Assembly (NCBI GenBank): GCA_008704415.1
Contig: VXIS01000049.1
Coordinates: 62,001-126,000 of the forward strand
Length of the DNA stretch: 64,000 nucleotides
Origin: Sphaerosporella brunnea
Lineage: Eukaryota; Ascomycota; Pezizomycetes; Pezizales; Pyronemataceae
Direction: 5' to 3'
Shown: piece by piece, positions 20,641 to 30,729 of the stretch
How positions within the stretch are numbered: position 1 is the first letter of the stretch
Layout of the letters: every line of letters starts with the position of its first letter
The notes under the pieces: generated by a model
The model's input: only the letters and a program-made list of their open reading frames with translations
What the model was told of the DNA's origin: nothing
Database searches by the model: none
Position numbers and translations under genes: made by a program

Positions 20641-20991
20641 AGCGTCAAGCGCCCTTTCAGGTCCGGCCGGAAGGCGCTCAAGGAGATCCGCATGTACCAG
20701 AAGTCGACCGACCTGTTACTGCGCAAGCTTCCGTTCTCGCGCCTGGTGCGTCAGGTCGCCGCCGAGTACACCGGCGGTATACACCTGGGCGTTGAGGGCG
20801 GCAACGATGACGGCCCGCTTCGTTGGTAGCCGACGGCCATGCAGGCGTTGCAGGAGGCCTCAGAGGCTTTCTTGGTCCACCTCTTCGAGCATGCGAATCT
20901 CTGCGCGATCCATGCTAAGTGGGTTACCATCATGAAGCAGGATCTGCGGGTGGCTACGCGGCTTCGTGGGGCTTGGGGTGGCCTTGGTTGA
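20641..20991 (+). pseudogene. Centromeric histone H3 variant (CENP-A/CenH3), broken
   Basis: One frame encodes most of an H3 histone fold: [32 protein letters not shown] (alpha-N and alpha-1), then an enlarged loop 1 ([20 protein letters not shown]), [19 protein letters not shown] (alpha-2), [13 protein letters not shown] and [15 protein letters not shown]. The longer loop 1, the Trp after PLR (canonical H3 has Phe), HLFE and the GAWGGLG tail are features of CENP-A of filamentous ascomycetes rather than canonical H3. It is broken by TAG 20827-20829, exactly where the family has Gln after that Trp, and it has Trp at 20920-20922 where H3 proteins have Arg. Both fit single C-to-T changes. The N-tail is not recognisable; upstream sequence from about 20440 resembles 26.1-26.3 kb, so the copy is probably 5'-truncated. 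No intron is visible. Confidence 0.85.
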
Positions 20992-22265
20992 ACCTGCTGC
21001 AGTATTTGAACCATTCAGAGGTCATCCGTTTTGCCATACAGGAGTATATCAGGCATACGCATGCATTTCCTGGCACACGATTCAGGGGGGGCTCCGTTCC
21101 TTTCGTCCCGTGATCAGATCTTGATGTCCGCTGAGCGGCGCCCACTCCATGTGTAGAAGCTTATTGAGAACCCGAGATATCGTCATGGAGCGGCAATAAA
21201 CCGGTTGTGCGCAATCAACGCTGCAAAGTACGGAGCGGTGTGCGACCGCACGCGTGAGATAAGGAAACATAAGATCAAAAAAAAAACTCAGCTCTTGGTG
21301 GTGCAAGTGGTTGTCGGTGATGCACAAACCCGGTAAATAATTGACTTTTTTCACCTATTCGTTATCGACCGCGACTTTATCTATCCTGACGTCCAACGCT
21401 GTACGCTCTGTACTTTGACACGCGCCTTGTATCAATCTTGAGCACCGCTTGGATTCCTTCCCAGTTCCAGGCCAAAAGATCCACGGTCGCCACTTGATTG
21501 GATAATGCTTTCGCGTAGATCGACGCTGCGGCGTTTGCATCATCGCGGTTCCCAAGACACAAGACACTGGGAGATAGCCCTTCAAGGTGCTTCGAACATC
21601 GCATTCTGAGGATCTGGCCGCTCCCAGAAAAGGATGAGCTTGCTTCACTTCTCGCCTGTTCATAGAATCAACCGCAATATCGAACTAGTCCTGTTCCTCT
21701 TGTTCGTAGATATACATCACGAGACTTGGATGTGAAACGGAAACGCCGCCGCCGGTGAAAGGGTTGAAATACCCCCGCAATAGCGTCCTCTATACTGCTG
21801 TGGCTATTTTGCCACCAGCCGATCACAAAAGCCAGCGCCGTGTTCAGATAAGGGCGCAAATCGGCACAGCGTGCTGTCCACTGATCCAACAATGATGTGA
21901 TCATCCCTCATGGTTCAGCGCGGCTCAGCCCAGCCAGCCCAGCTTGCTGGATATTAACGACACTGATCGGCGAAGATTCCTCGTTGCGGCCGCCAACTAG
22001 GTGCTCACGCTTGCCACTTTTCGATCGCTGCGAAGCGGGGAATGATGTAGGCCCCACACGCCGTTTAGGATCATGAAAACAAACGGACTATGGAAAAGAC
22101 TGGTGCCTGATGGATTTCTTGCCAGCTTTCGAATTGACCGCAGGGCATGCACCGATCATCTCAATGCTGGCGGGCAGATGGGCCCTCGGTCAAAGGCACC
22201 TGATGGCGGATCTACATCTCCATCCCCTGGTGAAATCCACGCGAGCCGGTAATGAACGGGGCGGA
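20992..22265. other. No recognisable gene
   Basis: Short frames on both strands. A GGCTCAGCCCAGCCAGCCCAG stretch near 21920 resembles the ends of the MITE at 19.9 kb, but no paired end was found. Confidence 0.4.
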
Positions 22266-22269
22266 ATTG

Positions 22270-22623
22270 TTAATATGGGCTATCCATAAGTTGACATTGG
22301 ACAATCAGCGCGACATTTATGGGATGAAGCTTCATTTCCACATACGCAATGTTGATAACGTCGATAAACTCCAGCCCTTCACACCACTGATGGGTGTCAT
22401 GCGGCTCACCGGCGCGTTCCCCAAACGCGGGCTTCTAGCCGTCGACCATGTTCTTGTGATGCCAGAAAGCCTGTCCCAGTTCATCTGAGTGGTGGTGTTT
22501 CATCGCCGCAGGGTGCGTCAGAGTGAATGATGTGGCATGTCGGACAGCTTGGCCGTTGGCCTTGTCATCTGCAGTTGCCGGGATGATTATCGCCGGCCGC
22601 AGATGCGCAGTCGTCTTGAACAT
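22270..22623 (-). pseudogene. Unrecognised decayed reading frame
   Basis: Open from 22623 to the TAA at 22272-22270 except for one TAG at 22437-22435. The translation is varied and not low-complexity (SDELGQAFWHHKNMVDG before the stop; HQWCEGLEFIDVINIAYVEM after it), which suggests former coding sequence. I cannot name it. Confidence 0.25.
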
Positions 22624-22629
22624 TTATCC

Positions 22630-23875
22630 ACGCCACTTGTTCGAGACTCCAAGCTTGCAAAAATGCACTGCAGATGCTTCCACATCTGGTTACCTTCACG
22701 CTCTCAAGCCTGTTCATTCTGTGGAGGCGGTGTTCCTGTGGGCTTGCAGAGTCCGGGTGTGGCCCAATGCACGTTTTTTGCCGGCTCTATCGCGGACAGT
22801 CGTTTGGTTCTTGCCGTCATCGTGCCTCTGCGACTACCGCAAATCAGAAGCCGATGAGGAGGATGAACGTTCAGATGCCCATTTGCGCAGTGAGCGTCGT
22901 TGGAAGCACCAAAGCGCCTTGCCGTGTCCTTGACAGTCATAGTGAGTCCCCATGGTTATCGCTGGTGGGTACCCAGACTAACCTTCCTTCGGCGTATGTT
23001 GTTGGTGCCGGAAACCACGTGCCTCCCGGAAGATAAGGTGTGTCTCCAAGCGACAGTTGAGACTGTGAGTAGCAATTTGTCGCAGGGCAAAAACTCGCAT
23101 GGCTACTGAAGCTATACTCAACAGCGACGAAACCTACAAGCTACTATGTTGACACCCACTGGAGCTGCCGGTCATCACAGCTGTGTTCCCTGCAGGGGCA
23201 GTTTTGTCAATCGACACCATCCGTACGACGTTTTATATCTCGATATGTTTGTGGCAACATGGGTTGCCCTGCAATGGCTGCCTTGCGTATGGCGTAAAAA
23301 CAACCGTGGAAACATCATTATTCACCCGGATACACTGTGGCCGCGTCATGATGATTAGCCACAGTGTATGTGTTGTCCGTCGTGTGATTTGCCGTGAAGT
23401 GACTGCCGTAACCCAGCAGGCGTTGGCAAGGCGTGCATCCCCACAGCTAGGGCTGCTTGCTGCAGCGTTCATGTTGCGTGCCCACCGACCACAGATGGGG
23501 GATTTTGCGGTCGCTAACAAGGCCAGCATCTACAGCATGCTCACAGATTGCATTTTGGTGCAGTGGGCCCATCGTGCTGGATCGATGTCATAAGGAAGGA
23601 ACTGCGCTTCGCTTGGCACCCGGTAGAGTCCACACATCACACAGTCAGGATCCATTTTCGCTTCAGATTGCACCAGGACCTGATACATGCTGTGATGTTG
23701 TTCGACGATGAGCGGCGACACTAGTGATGGACACAAAGAGTATTCGGCTACGAGACCGAGTGGATAAACATTGCTCTATTTTGTGGCGTATTCGGTTCAT
23801 TCGCAACAGTCCAAAAGGCGACCTGCCTACAACTGAATAATACCTGTATCGCTCCCCGCCGTATCGTTTGGCTCA
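22630..23875. other. Possibly decayed coding sequence, unrecognised
   Basis: The minus strand is open from 23736 to 23233 across one TAG at 23532-23530, with a plausible protein composition (DPDCVMCGLYRVP; PICGRWARNMN). No family can be assigned and frames downstream disagree. Confidence 0.25.
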
Positions 23876-23883
23876 ACATGTGG

Positions 23884-24260
23884 CTACGTTCCTTCTCTCG
23901 ATGTGCTCTCGTACCTTCCCAAGTTCCAGTGTGGACACCAAAGTCCGCAACTTCGGCGTTGCAGTTTATGCTTGTCCGATTCCGTGTTACATGCTATCGA
24001 AGCGCAACCACATCGGCAACCCCGCTCAACAGGAACACGTCCTATATCGCGCGAATCAGCCTGTCCCTTGGCCGTCAACCGCGCGCTGCCCCGGAGTCCG
24101 AGCTTTGACAACACCTGGAGCACAATCTCCGGCTTCACCTCCATCTCCTCCTCCTGATCGGTCGGCACATAACCCTACTTGCAGGCTTGACGCTTGATGT
24201 GCTCCTACACCTGGTGCTGAATACCGTCCGTCGTGAAGGATGTCAGGTACTCGTACATCA
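23884..24260 (-). pseudogene. Unrecognised decayed gene fragment with in-frame TAG codons
   Basis: One frame reads PPLMYEYLTSFTTDGIQHQV, TAG (24207-24205), EHIKRQACK, TAG (24177-24175), GYVPTDQEEEMEVKPEIVLQ and on to 23884. The composition is protein-like on both sides of each stop, and CAG-to-TAG would explain both. No domain is recognised. Confidence 0.45.
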
Positions 24261-24945
24261 ACGGAGGGGTTGTCGCGGAGCAGGATTTCGGCTGGTATTT
24301 GCAGCCTGATCTCCAGGAGCGACTTGGTGCGCGTTATAGGCGCCGCACGTGCGGGTTTATCGACGTATGACATCGTCGTTCGCATACGTGCGGTTCCTTT
24401 CAGGCCGCTTTGTGGCGCACGCTGTGGCGGCGGAATCGTGGCGGCTCTGCGCACGGTTGTTTGCGCGAACGGTGGCTCGTCGTTTGCTGAAACATCCTGT
24501 TATCGGATACGGAAAGCATGCAGCCTCGGCGGCTATGCAGCCTTGCGCCGTGCTTGAGCAGCCTCGCCCGGGCTGGTAGCCGCGCCGCGTTGTGTAACCG
24601 CGGCGGGGCGGAGTTTGCCGACATCGATGCAGGGATGGCAGGCTAGCGCGTGACAGTATCGTCATGTCACGTATTGGGTAGCAACAATTACTAAGCAGCC
24701 AAAATGAGGCTGATGTGTGGCAGATGGGCGCGGGCGGTGGGGGGGGCGGTTGGGGCGCATTGCTGAACCCGCCTATGTTTTCGAACCCGTTGCCGCCAGG
24801 ACTATCATTTTGGGAACGTTTGGGGGGTCTTCAATTCGGCGCTGAGCGCTTTCTATCTATCTGCAACGTCAAAATTGCTAACAAAGTAAAAGAACCCTAA
24901 ACCGCTGCCTCTCCTGCCCGACCCGCTGCCTCTCCTTCGCGGTCC
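24261..24945. other. No recognisable gene
   Basis: Overlapping short frames only. A G-rich tract (GGCGGTGGGGGGGGCGG) lies near 24732. Confidence 0.4.
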
Positions 24946-24948
24946 GCG

Positions 24949-25512
24949 TCACGCAAGCTCCTCCAACCCTTCGTCTTCCAAACCCTTCAGATGCTCTATA
25001 GCTCCGTCCGCTAGCAGCTGATCCTCAATTTGCAGAAGCTGCGCTTCGTGAAACTGCTCCCAGCGCACGATCTGTCTCTGCTGGCGGTCAAGTACCCGTC
25101 TATTTGTATAGATGTACGTGAGCTTGTTGGGTTTTTCGGGCAAAAGACGATTCCTCGTCTTGTCATGTATAATATTTTGAATAGAAAAAGACCGTTCTGA
25201 GGGAACCGAAGTGCACGGTGTTCTGAAAAGACGGAGGGCGATTCGCCAGATGTATGGAGCAAACTCAGCCATAGCAGTCCAGAAAGTACGAGGGTTCTCG
25301 ACAATTGCTGGTCCCCATACTACCTGATCTGCAGCGAAAGGGCCCTCTTGTGCCCGGTACAGGCGGAACTGCTCAACAGCCCAGCCCTGTTGCTGCTGGT
25401 TGCGAGAGCGATTGCAACGGGGGGCAAAAAGGTATTTCAGTGGCAAAGCAGTGGCTGAGCCGTGGCTTATAAATGCACAGCCACCGGTAACGTTGCGATG
25501 CCAGGATTTCAA
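24949..25512 (-). pseudogene. hAT transposase, C-terminal dimerisation part
   Basis: 187 codons without a stop. The segment FAPYIWRIALRLFRTPCTSV, then PSERSFSIQNIIHDKTRNRL and LLPEKPNKLTYIYTN, is the hAT C-terminal dimerisation domain (PF05699 type), needed for transposase oligomerisation. The BED finger, DDE/RNase H-like core and first half are missing upstream, so it is a 5'-truncated copy. About 40 bp upstream the minus strand has TAGGGATGTCAAATGACC (25575-25558), a hAT-like end, suggesting an internally deleted element. Confidence 0.85.
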
Positions 25513-25552
25513 CGTTACGTGACACTTTACTGTAACGGATCATCCGTGACGG

Positions 25553-25800
25553 TCATTTGACATCCCTACGTCCACCAATTGCCTTCCGGTTGACCTGGAC
25601 GGACTCCCAAAGTCCAGTCCAGTCCACTCTTTTTGGTGCACTGCGATGACCCAGTCCGGGATTTCCAGCGGACTGGACGGGCTTGTCCAAATTTCCGTGG
25701 ACTGGGTCGGTCTGCAGTCCAGACTTACGTGATATGCCGCGAGCCGGAATGTGCGAGCGGTGCGCGTCAAAGGGGGGGGGGGGGGCGAACATGCCCCGGA
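25553..25800. repeat. hAT-like end, CCAGTCC repeats and a poly-G run
   Basis: After the hAT-like end come several GTCCAGTCC and GGACTGG motifs (25590-25730), as in the related ends at 36.47 and 53.01 kb, then an uninterrupted G-run at about 25773-25786 and an A-run just after 25801. No gene is seen. Confidence 0.5.
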
Positions 25801-26099
25801 GAAAAAAAAAAAATAACTATGTTTGCCATCTTCCGCTGTTGCAAAACAATCGCCGTCGAACATCCTCAAACTCACTGCTGAACAACCACCTCCGAACGTC
25901 GTGGACCCTGAGGAAAAACTCTCATTCTCTTGCCATGACAGCCGCTGCCGTCACCGTGATGTCCTCCAGCTCGCAGCAGTCCCACAGCGACGAGATACGC
26001 TAGAGCCTCGCAGAATTACCCCGACATCCAAAGCGATGTTTCCTGCCAGTTATCCTCGCTTCCAAGCACCATGTTTACGCCTACTCTTGAAAGCAACCC

Positions 26100-26300
26100 A
26101 GCGCATCCCAAGAAAGCATACTCGTGTGGGTAAGGGTTTCGGTCGCAGACGAGGTTCGGGACGTGCCGAGCACGTGGTTCGAGACAAGATTCGAGGAGGC
26201 GAACAACGGTATCTAGATTGTAATACAAAGGTTCAGTGAAGAGAGAAAGGAAAGAAAGAAAACTAAAAACAGAACCAAGCCCTTCTATATATCCAACCCG
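26100..26300 (+). repeat. Repeat shared with the region upstream of the CenH3 remnant
   Basis: GGTATCTAGATTGTAATAC, then AAAGGTTCAGTGAAGA, matches GGTACTCAGATTGACATAC, then GAAATTTCAGTGAAGA near 20540. Both are followed by purine-rich sequence and a TATAT-containing CCTTNTATAT. Its identity is unknown. Confidence 0.45.
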
Positions 26301-26417
26301 TCAGGTGACTCACAACCCCAACTGTGCCCCTGTGCCGAGCCACAACACCTCCATACCTGACCCGACCTTGCGCCGTGACAAACGCGGCGGGCTCAACAGG
26401 CAGCCTGGCGGGATGCG

Positions 26418-26684
26418 TTGGAGATATTTCAAGAAGAACCACCACTTGAACCGGGGGGGCAGTCACCGATGCGATTGCATACTGTGCGCGCAAAAAAAAA
26501 ACTGATCCAAAGTGGAAAAGACCTCGCCAAAATGACGCTCGAATTTCTGTCAATACCCGCCATGTCCGTCGAGCCAGAACGGGTCTTCAGCCGCGCAACA
26601 ATCACCCTTGATCCAGTCCGGCCCGTTATTGATGTATCCCGTTGTTCAATGGCAGTCGCTCTTCCCGAGTGCCAATTGGGATAA
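26418..26684 (+). pseudogene. Second hAT transposase C-terminal fragment
   Basis: Contains SGKDLAKMTLEFLSIPAMSV and EPERVFSRATITLDPVR, the dimerisation-domain motif of another hAT lineage (PxMSxEPERVFS). It breaks off within about 20 residues after the motif and is preceded by an A-run (26491-26500). Different enough from the copy at 24.9 kb to come from a separate element. Confidence 0.8.
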
Positions 26685-26829
26685 CCGTTTGGTTGGAGAG
26701 CCGCGTAAGCCTTCAACCCCTACTCCGCGCGCCGGTGCGAATCCCGTGTGTGGTACAGGAGCCACGCTCGCTGCCACGCTCCTTGCAATTCTTGTTGCAG
26801 GTTGCGCCCGAACTCTGCGCCGGGTGGAG

Positions 26830-27375
26830 CGCGTGGCGGTCGCCGTAGCGGCCTGGCCGTGCTGTGTGCGGTTTGTGACGTGTGGTGCGATGGACTCCAA
26901 GGACACCCGGCCATGGACTGTTTTGGCGCGTGCGCAGATGGCCTTCGCAAGGTATTTGTTGAGCCCAAGGATGGGGAGATATGTTCGTTCGGTTCGGGAG
27001 GAGATTTCGGCGGCTGGTTGAGAACTGCCAGCCGAAAAGGAAACCATCGTCGCTGATCCAGGGGGACCGTGCAGTTGTTCCGAATAGCCAGCCCACCGGG
27101 GGGGTCGAACGCGTCGCAGTCGCCGTAGCGGCTTGGTCGTTGTGTATGTGGGTTGTTCAGCCCTGCCGCGATGAACTAGAAGGACACGCAGCCATGGACT
27201 GTTTCTGCGCGTGCACAGATTGTCTTCGCAAGGGATTACCAAGGATGGGGAGATGAGTTCATTCGGTTCGGGTTGAGATTTCGTCTGTTGGTTGAGAACT
27301 GCCGGCCGGAAAAGAAAACCATCGTTGCCCGCCCACGCGGACCGGGCAGGTGTTCTGAATAGCCAGCTCACCGGG
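26830..27375. repeat. Tandem duplication, unit about 270 bp
   Basis: 26826-27092 and 27100-27370 share the order GTCGCCGTAGCGGC, GCCATGGACTGTTT, AAGGATGGGGAGAT, GGTTGAGAACTGCC, ACCATCGT and AATAGCCAGC. A long minus-strand frame (27455-26646, 269 codons) spans both units but looks like an accident of GC-rich repeats. Confidence 0.75.
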
Positions 27376-27379
27376 CTGC

Positions 27380-28185
27380 CTGTGTGTGGCGAGTTCACCA
27401 GCGGCGCTGACTCGCAGGGCTGTGGGCAGCGCGCTGTGGCTTCACTGCATATCACTCTGAGCTGATCAACTGATCAACCCTGAGTCGGGCGGCTGTTGGC
27501 TGCTGAATACGCCCTCGGAAACGGTACCACCGTCGCAGGTTTGCGCGCCGTCACTGCGGCTGTGGTGAACTGGTCTTTCGCGTGCATTTCAACCGCCGTT
27601 CACGGCCTGCCGCGAACAACACTGCCGGAAACACCAGCACGGCCGCAAGCCCGAACTGTTCAACAGCAGCGATGGGAATGGTGGGGACCCTGTTGCCGGG
27701 GGTGTTTGCGGGCTGCGTGTGGTGCCGCTTCTGCGCGGTTGGGCGCATTCGCGTGGCGTGGGTCGGTGCTGGTGGCGACATGGTTCGCGATCGCAGTGGC
27801 GGACGAGATTCCACTCCCCGTTCGTTGGCTAGGCGTTGGTTGTCGATCCCTTGGGATATTCAGGTGTCCAATGTTGGGTGATCAGGCGTATCCGTGCATC
27901 ACCGTCTGCGAGATCAACTCCCCGGTCCGCTATGCAATTACGGTCGGCGCACGCACGGTTGATATTAGCTGTACGGAAGGATTGGCAATATCTTTATCAA
28001 AAAAAATTTTGCGGTTGGAAAATACACATCCACCTTCACCGCAGATCCCACTATTGGCTCCTACACCGTTCTTGCTGGTCTTCCGATTCCACCCGCCAGC
28101 CGCAAACTCAAAACCAAGAAACCAAAAAATGCAGGATCTGAGAACAATACGGATCCAAAACACCGACCCGTCATTCTAGCCAAAA
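27380..28185. other. Long frame without recognisable content
   Basis: A plus-strand frame (27496-28179, 227 codons) shows no domain. Overlapping frames of similar length exist in the other phases, as expected of GC-rich non-coding DNA. I do not call a gene. Confidence 0.35.
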
Positions 28186-28190
28186 CTCCC

Positions 28191-30708
28191 TCAGTCCTGA
28201 CTCGCCAACTCCTTCCGTGCAATCCGCACCCCGTCCCACAGCACGCTGATAACCTTCTCATATAACTCTGCCCTAATATCTTCCCTGTTAACCCACGTGC
28301 GGTCCACCAAGGTGCCTGCCGGCCACAGCACCGCCCTCAACGACACGGCCACCTTTCTCACCGCATACCCCCAGGCTATATCAAACTTCTCCATCACCAC
28401 AACGAACAGCGTCTCCACGCTGATATCCGTGTACTTGAGTTTTCTGGAATCCTTGGGCTCCTTGCTTTCGGGTTTTCAAGCTTGGATTAGCGTCTCGCGG
28501 TTGGTCCGGAAGAGACACAGCCAGATAAGAAGGAAGAACACGCTCTGCAGCTCGTCGTAGTAGCAGTGCACAAACCCTGGCTGCACCAGCAGCATGTCGA
28601 TGCTCATGAATTCAAACGTGCCGGTATGCTTGGAGGCTGGATCGTGGGGTGTGGGTGTGCTTTTTTCTTCTGTTGCTTGTGGTTCCACGGTGAGGACTGC
28701 CAGGTGGACGTCTATCAAGAATGCCGAATACCTGTCCTCGCGCGTTGCGTCGGCAAGGAGAATATTTTTGCAGCTGATGTCTCGCTGGAGGATACCGGCC
28801 TTTGTCAGCAACTCGCGGTGACCGCGGAAGGCATCCTGTAGGCAGAGCAGGAGGTAATGTCCCGAGGTGCAGTCGGCGTTACGGATTACGCTGCTGCCAC
28901 ACTCGAGGATCATCCTGTGGTGCAGGAGGTTGGCTATTTTGGTGTGTACCTTCGCACCATCGATGAGGACGTATTCGTAGCTGCGGTGAATGTGGGCGGG
29001 CATCGGGGCGGCGATGTTCGACCAGAGCCTGCTCAAACAGGGAGGATTACTTGGGGATTTGATATGGACGGGTTTCGCAGAGGAGTGAATGGTCTACCTG
29101 GCAGGATTGCGTTCGGATTTGACGGAGCCAGCTTCAGCTGAGGCGGAAGCAGTGGCGTCGATGGAGGCGGAGTTGCGCAGAAGGCTCGTGCACGTGGCCG
29201 ATCTCGTGCTGCTGTGCAAGCTATGGGTGCTAGGCGGCATCGCGCTGGAGATTGTCCTGCTTCGCTTGCAACAGCGATCTTTCCCCTTGCTCACACTCTG
29301 CTCGTTGTAGGGGCAAGGACGCTTATTCAATTTCCACCAGATGCTCAGCGGGTGCGCTGACTCTAGAATGCCGTCCATGAAAATGCCATGCACATCTTCG
29401 ACCAGCTCGTAGCGAGAGGCCTTGGCCACACCGACACTGCCAAGGCATGAACAATGCACCAGGAGTTCTCCCTCACTTTGCCGCTTGGTTTTCCACTGCC
29501 AGCTGTCTTTGAGTATCCACTCGGTGGAGGTGCCGTCGCTGTCCGAACCTTTAATACTGTGAGGCCGATACATGGTGGAATGACCGACGATTCAGTTGAT
29601 GCAGAAAACGGGCTCGGTGCCAAGCTTCGAAGCAATGGCCATCTGCAAGGCCGACAGCAACCTCCGTAGAACGCCCGCCGAGCGAGTACGTGTCGTTGGT
29701 CATATAGGAAAAAAAATATGTGTTGGAAATCATCCAAGCCGGCCTTGGTGCGGAGGTCAAAGCAGCAGGAGGCGATGCCGCCAGCGCATGAGAAAATCCA
29801 ACATCGCATCTGTGAGTTGACCACCGAGAACGCGTGAACAAATCGCCGGCCGTGCTGGGCAACAAACATCTTGTAGGCATCACTAGCCAGCTGCATTACT
29901 ACACGCTCGTTCAGGTCTTCCAGGCCTTCCTTGCACTTCAATTCGCCGACAACCAACAGCTGGGACCAACGGGCTCACTTGTCGTCGTTGTCAGCCATGT
30001 CCGCAAGATCAGCGGTGGCATCGTCGTGCACGAATAAGTCGATTTTGGGATCAGTTGGGTCATGTATAAGCGGATGGTTGCTGCAACTTCGGTAACGGTA
30101 CGGACAAGGTTGTACTGCCTACGAGCTTTCATAGCAGTTTCCAAACCACCGTACTCGGGTACAGCGTTAAGTCGGGTGCTCCCCGAACAAAGAGCAACTG
30201 GCGACGCCACTACGATTGCTGCTAGAACTTTGTGAAGCTGGGGGTGGCATTGTAGACCTCCCTAGAGCCTTTTTGAGTGTTTTGAAGAAAAAATACCGAC
30301 TTCTTCTTGAACGACAAAGGTCTTGGCATTGTTTGGTTGTATGGAGAAAAGCAGTCGGGTGCTCTTTGCATGTGTGTAACGGCACCCGAATTACACTCGT
30401 ACCCTAGAACAACGGCAGCTTTGGTAGGGCGGGTGGGAAATTGTTTGACCTGCCAGGTTGAACATCAGGATCAGGTTGCGTTGGACGTAGGCGGCGGCAC
30501 ATGTACTCACATTGAAGTCGCAGCCATCAAGAGCAGGGAAGAAACGATCAAGCACCGCCCTGTCGGCCACCCAGAGGTGATCACGCAACTCGTGTTTCAA
30601 CTTCGGGTCCATCACTTTCCAAGTCGTGTCGAATTGGTTCTCGGTAGCAGTTCCCGACCGTAAACGGGTAATCGCGTTTGCAACCGACACAGCGGAAGGG
30701 CGAAGCAT
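28191..30708 (-). pseudogene. FunK1-type fungal protein kinase, broken
   Basis: Exon 1 runs 30708-30511 (VADRAVLDRFFPALDG is FunK1-like), followed by a 61-bp intron (30510-30450) with GTGAGT and CTGGCAG ends. Later pieces are SQLLVVGELKCKEG and RRFVHAFSVVNSQMRCWIF (29990-29850), EWILKDSWQWKTKRQSEGEL (about 29520), the catalytic GILQRDISCKNILL (about 28795), FLIDVHLA, HTGTFEFMSIDMLL and CYYDELQSVFFLLIWLC, then a C-terminal helix to 28191. These follow the FunK1 family (PF17667). Stops: TGA 29977-29975, TAG 29096-29094, TGA 28478-28476. In addition the frame shifts between about 29760 and 29573 and is unclear at 30240-30000. The catalytic His is Gln (QRD). FunK1 kinases are fungal-specific and of unknown substrate. 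Confidence 0.85.
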
Positions 30709-30729
30709 TTGGTGGTCAACAGCATGTGG

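Noticed and set aside
20507..20935. 142-codon Arg/Ser-rich plus-strand frame
   Set aside because: A frame-shifted shadow of the CenH3 sequence, which reads in another phase.
26646..27455. 269-codon minus-strand frame
   Set aside because: It spans a tandem duplication in GC-rich DNA, has no domain, and competing frames are open on the other strand.
27496..28179. 227-codon plus-strand frame
   Set aside because: No motif, and other phases are open over much of the same DNA.
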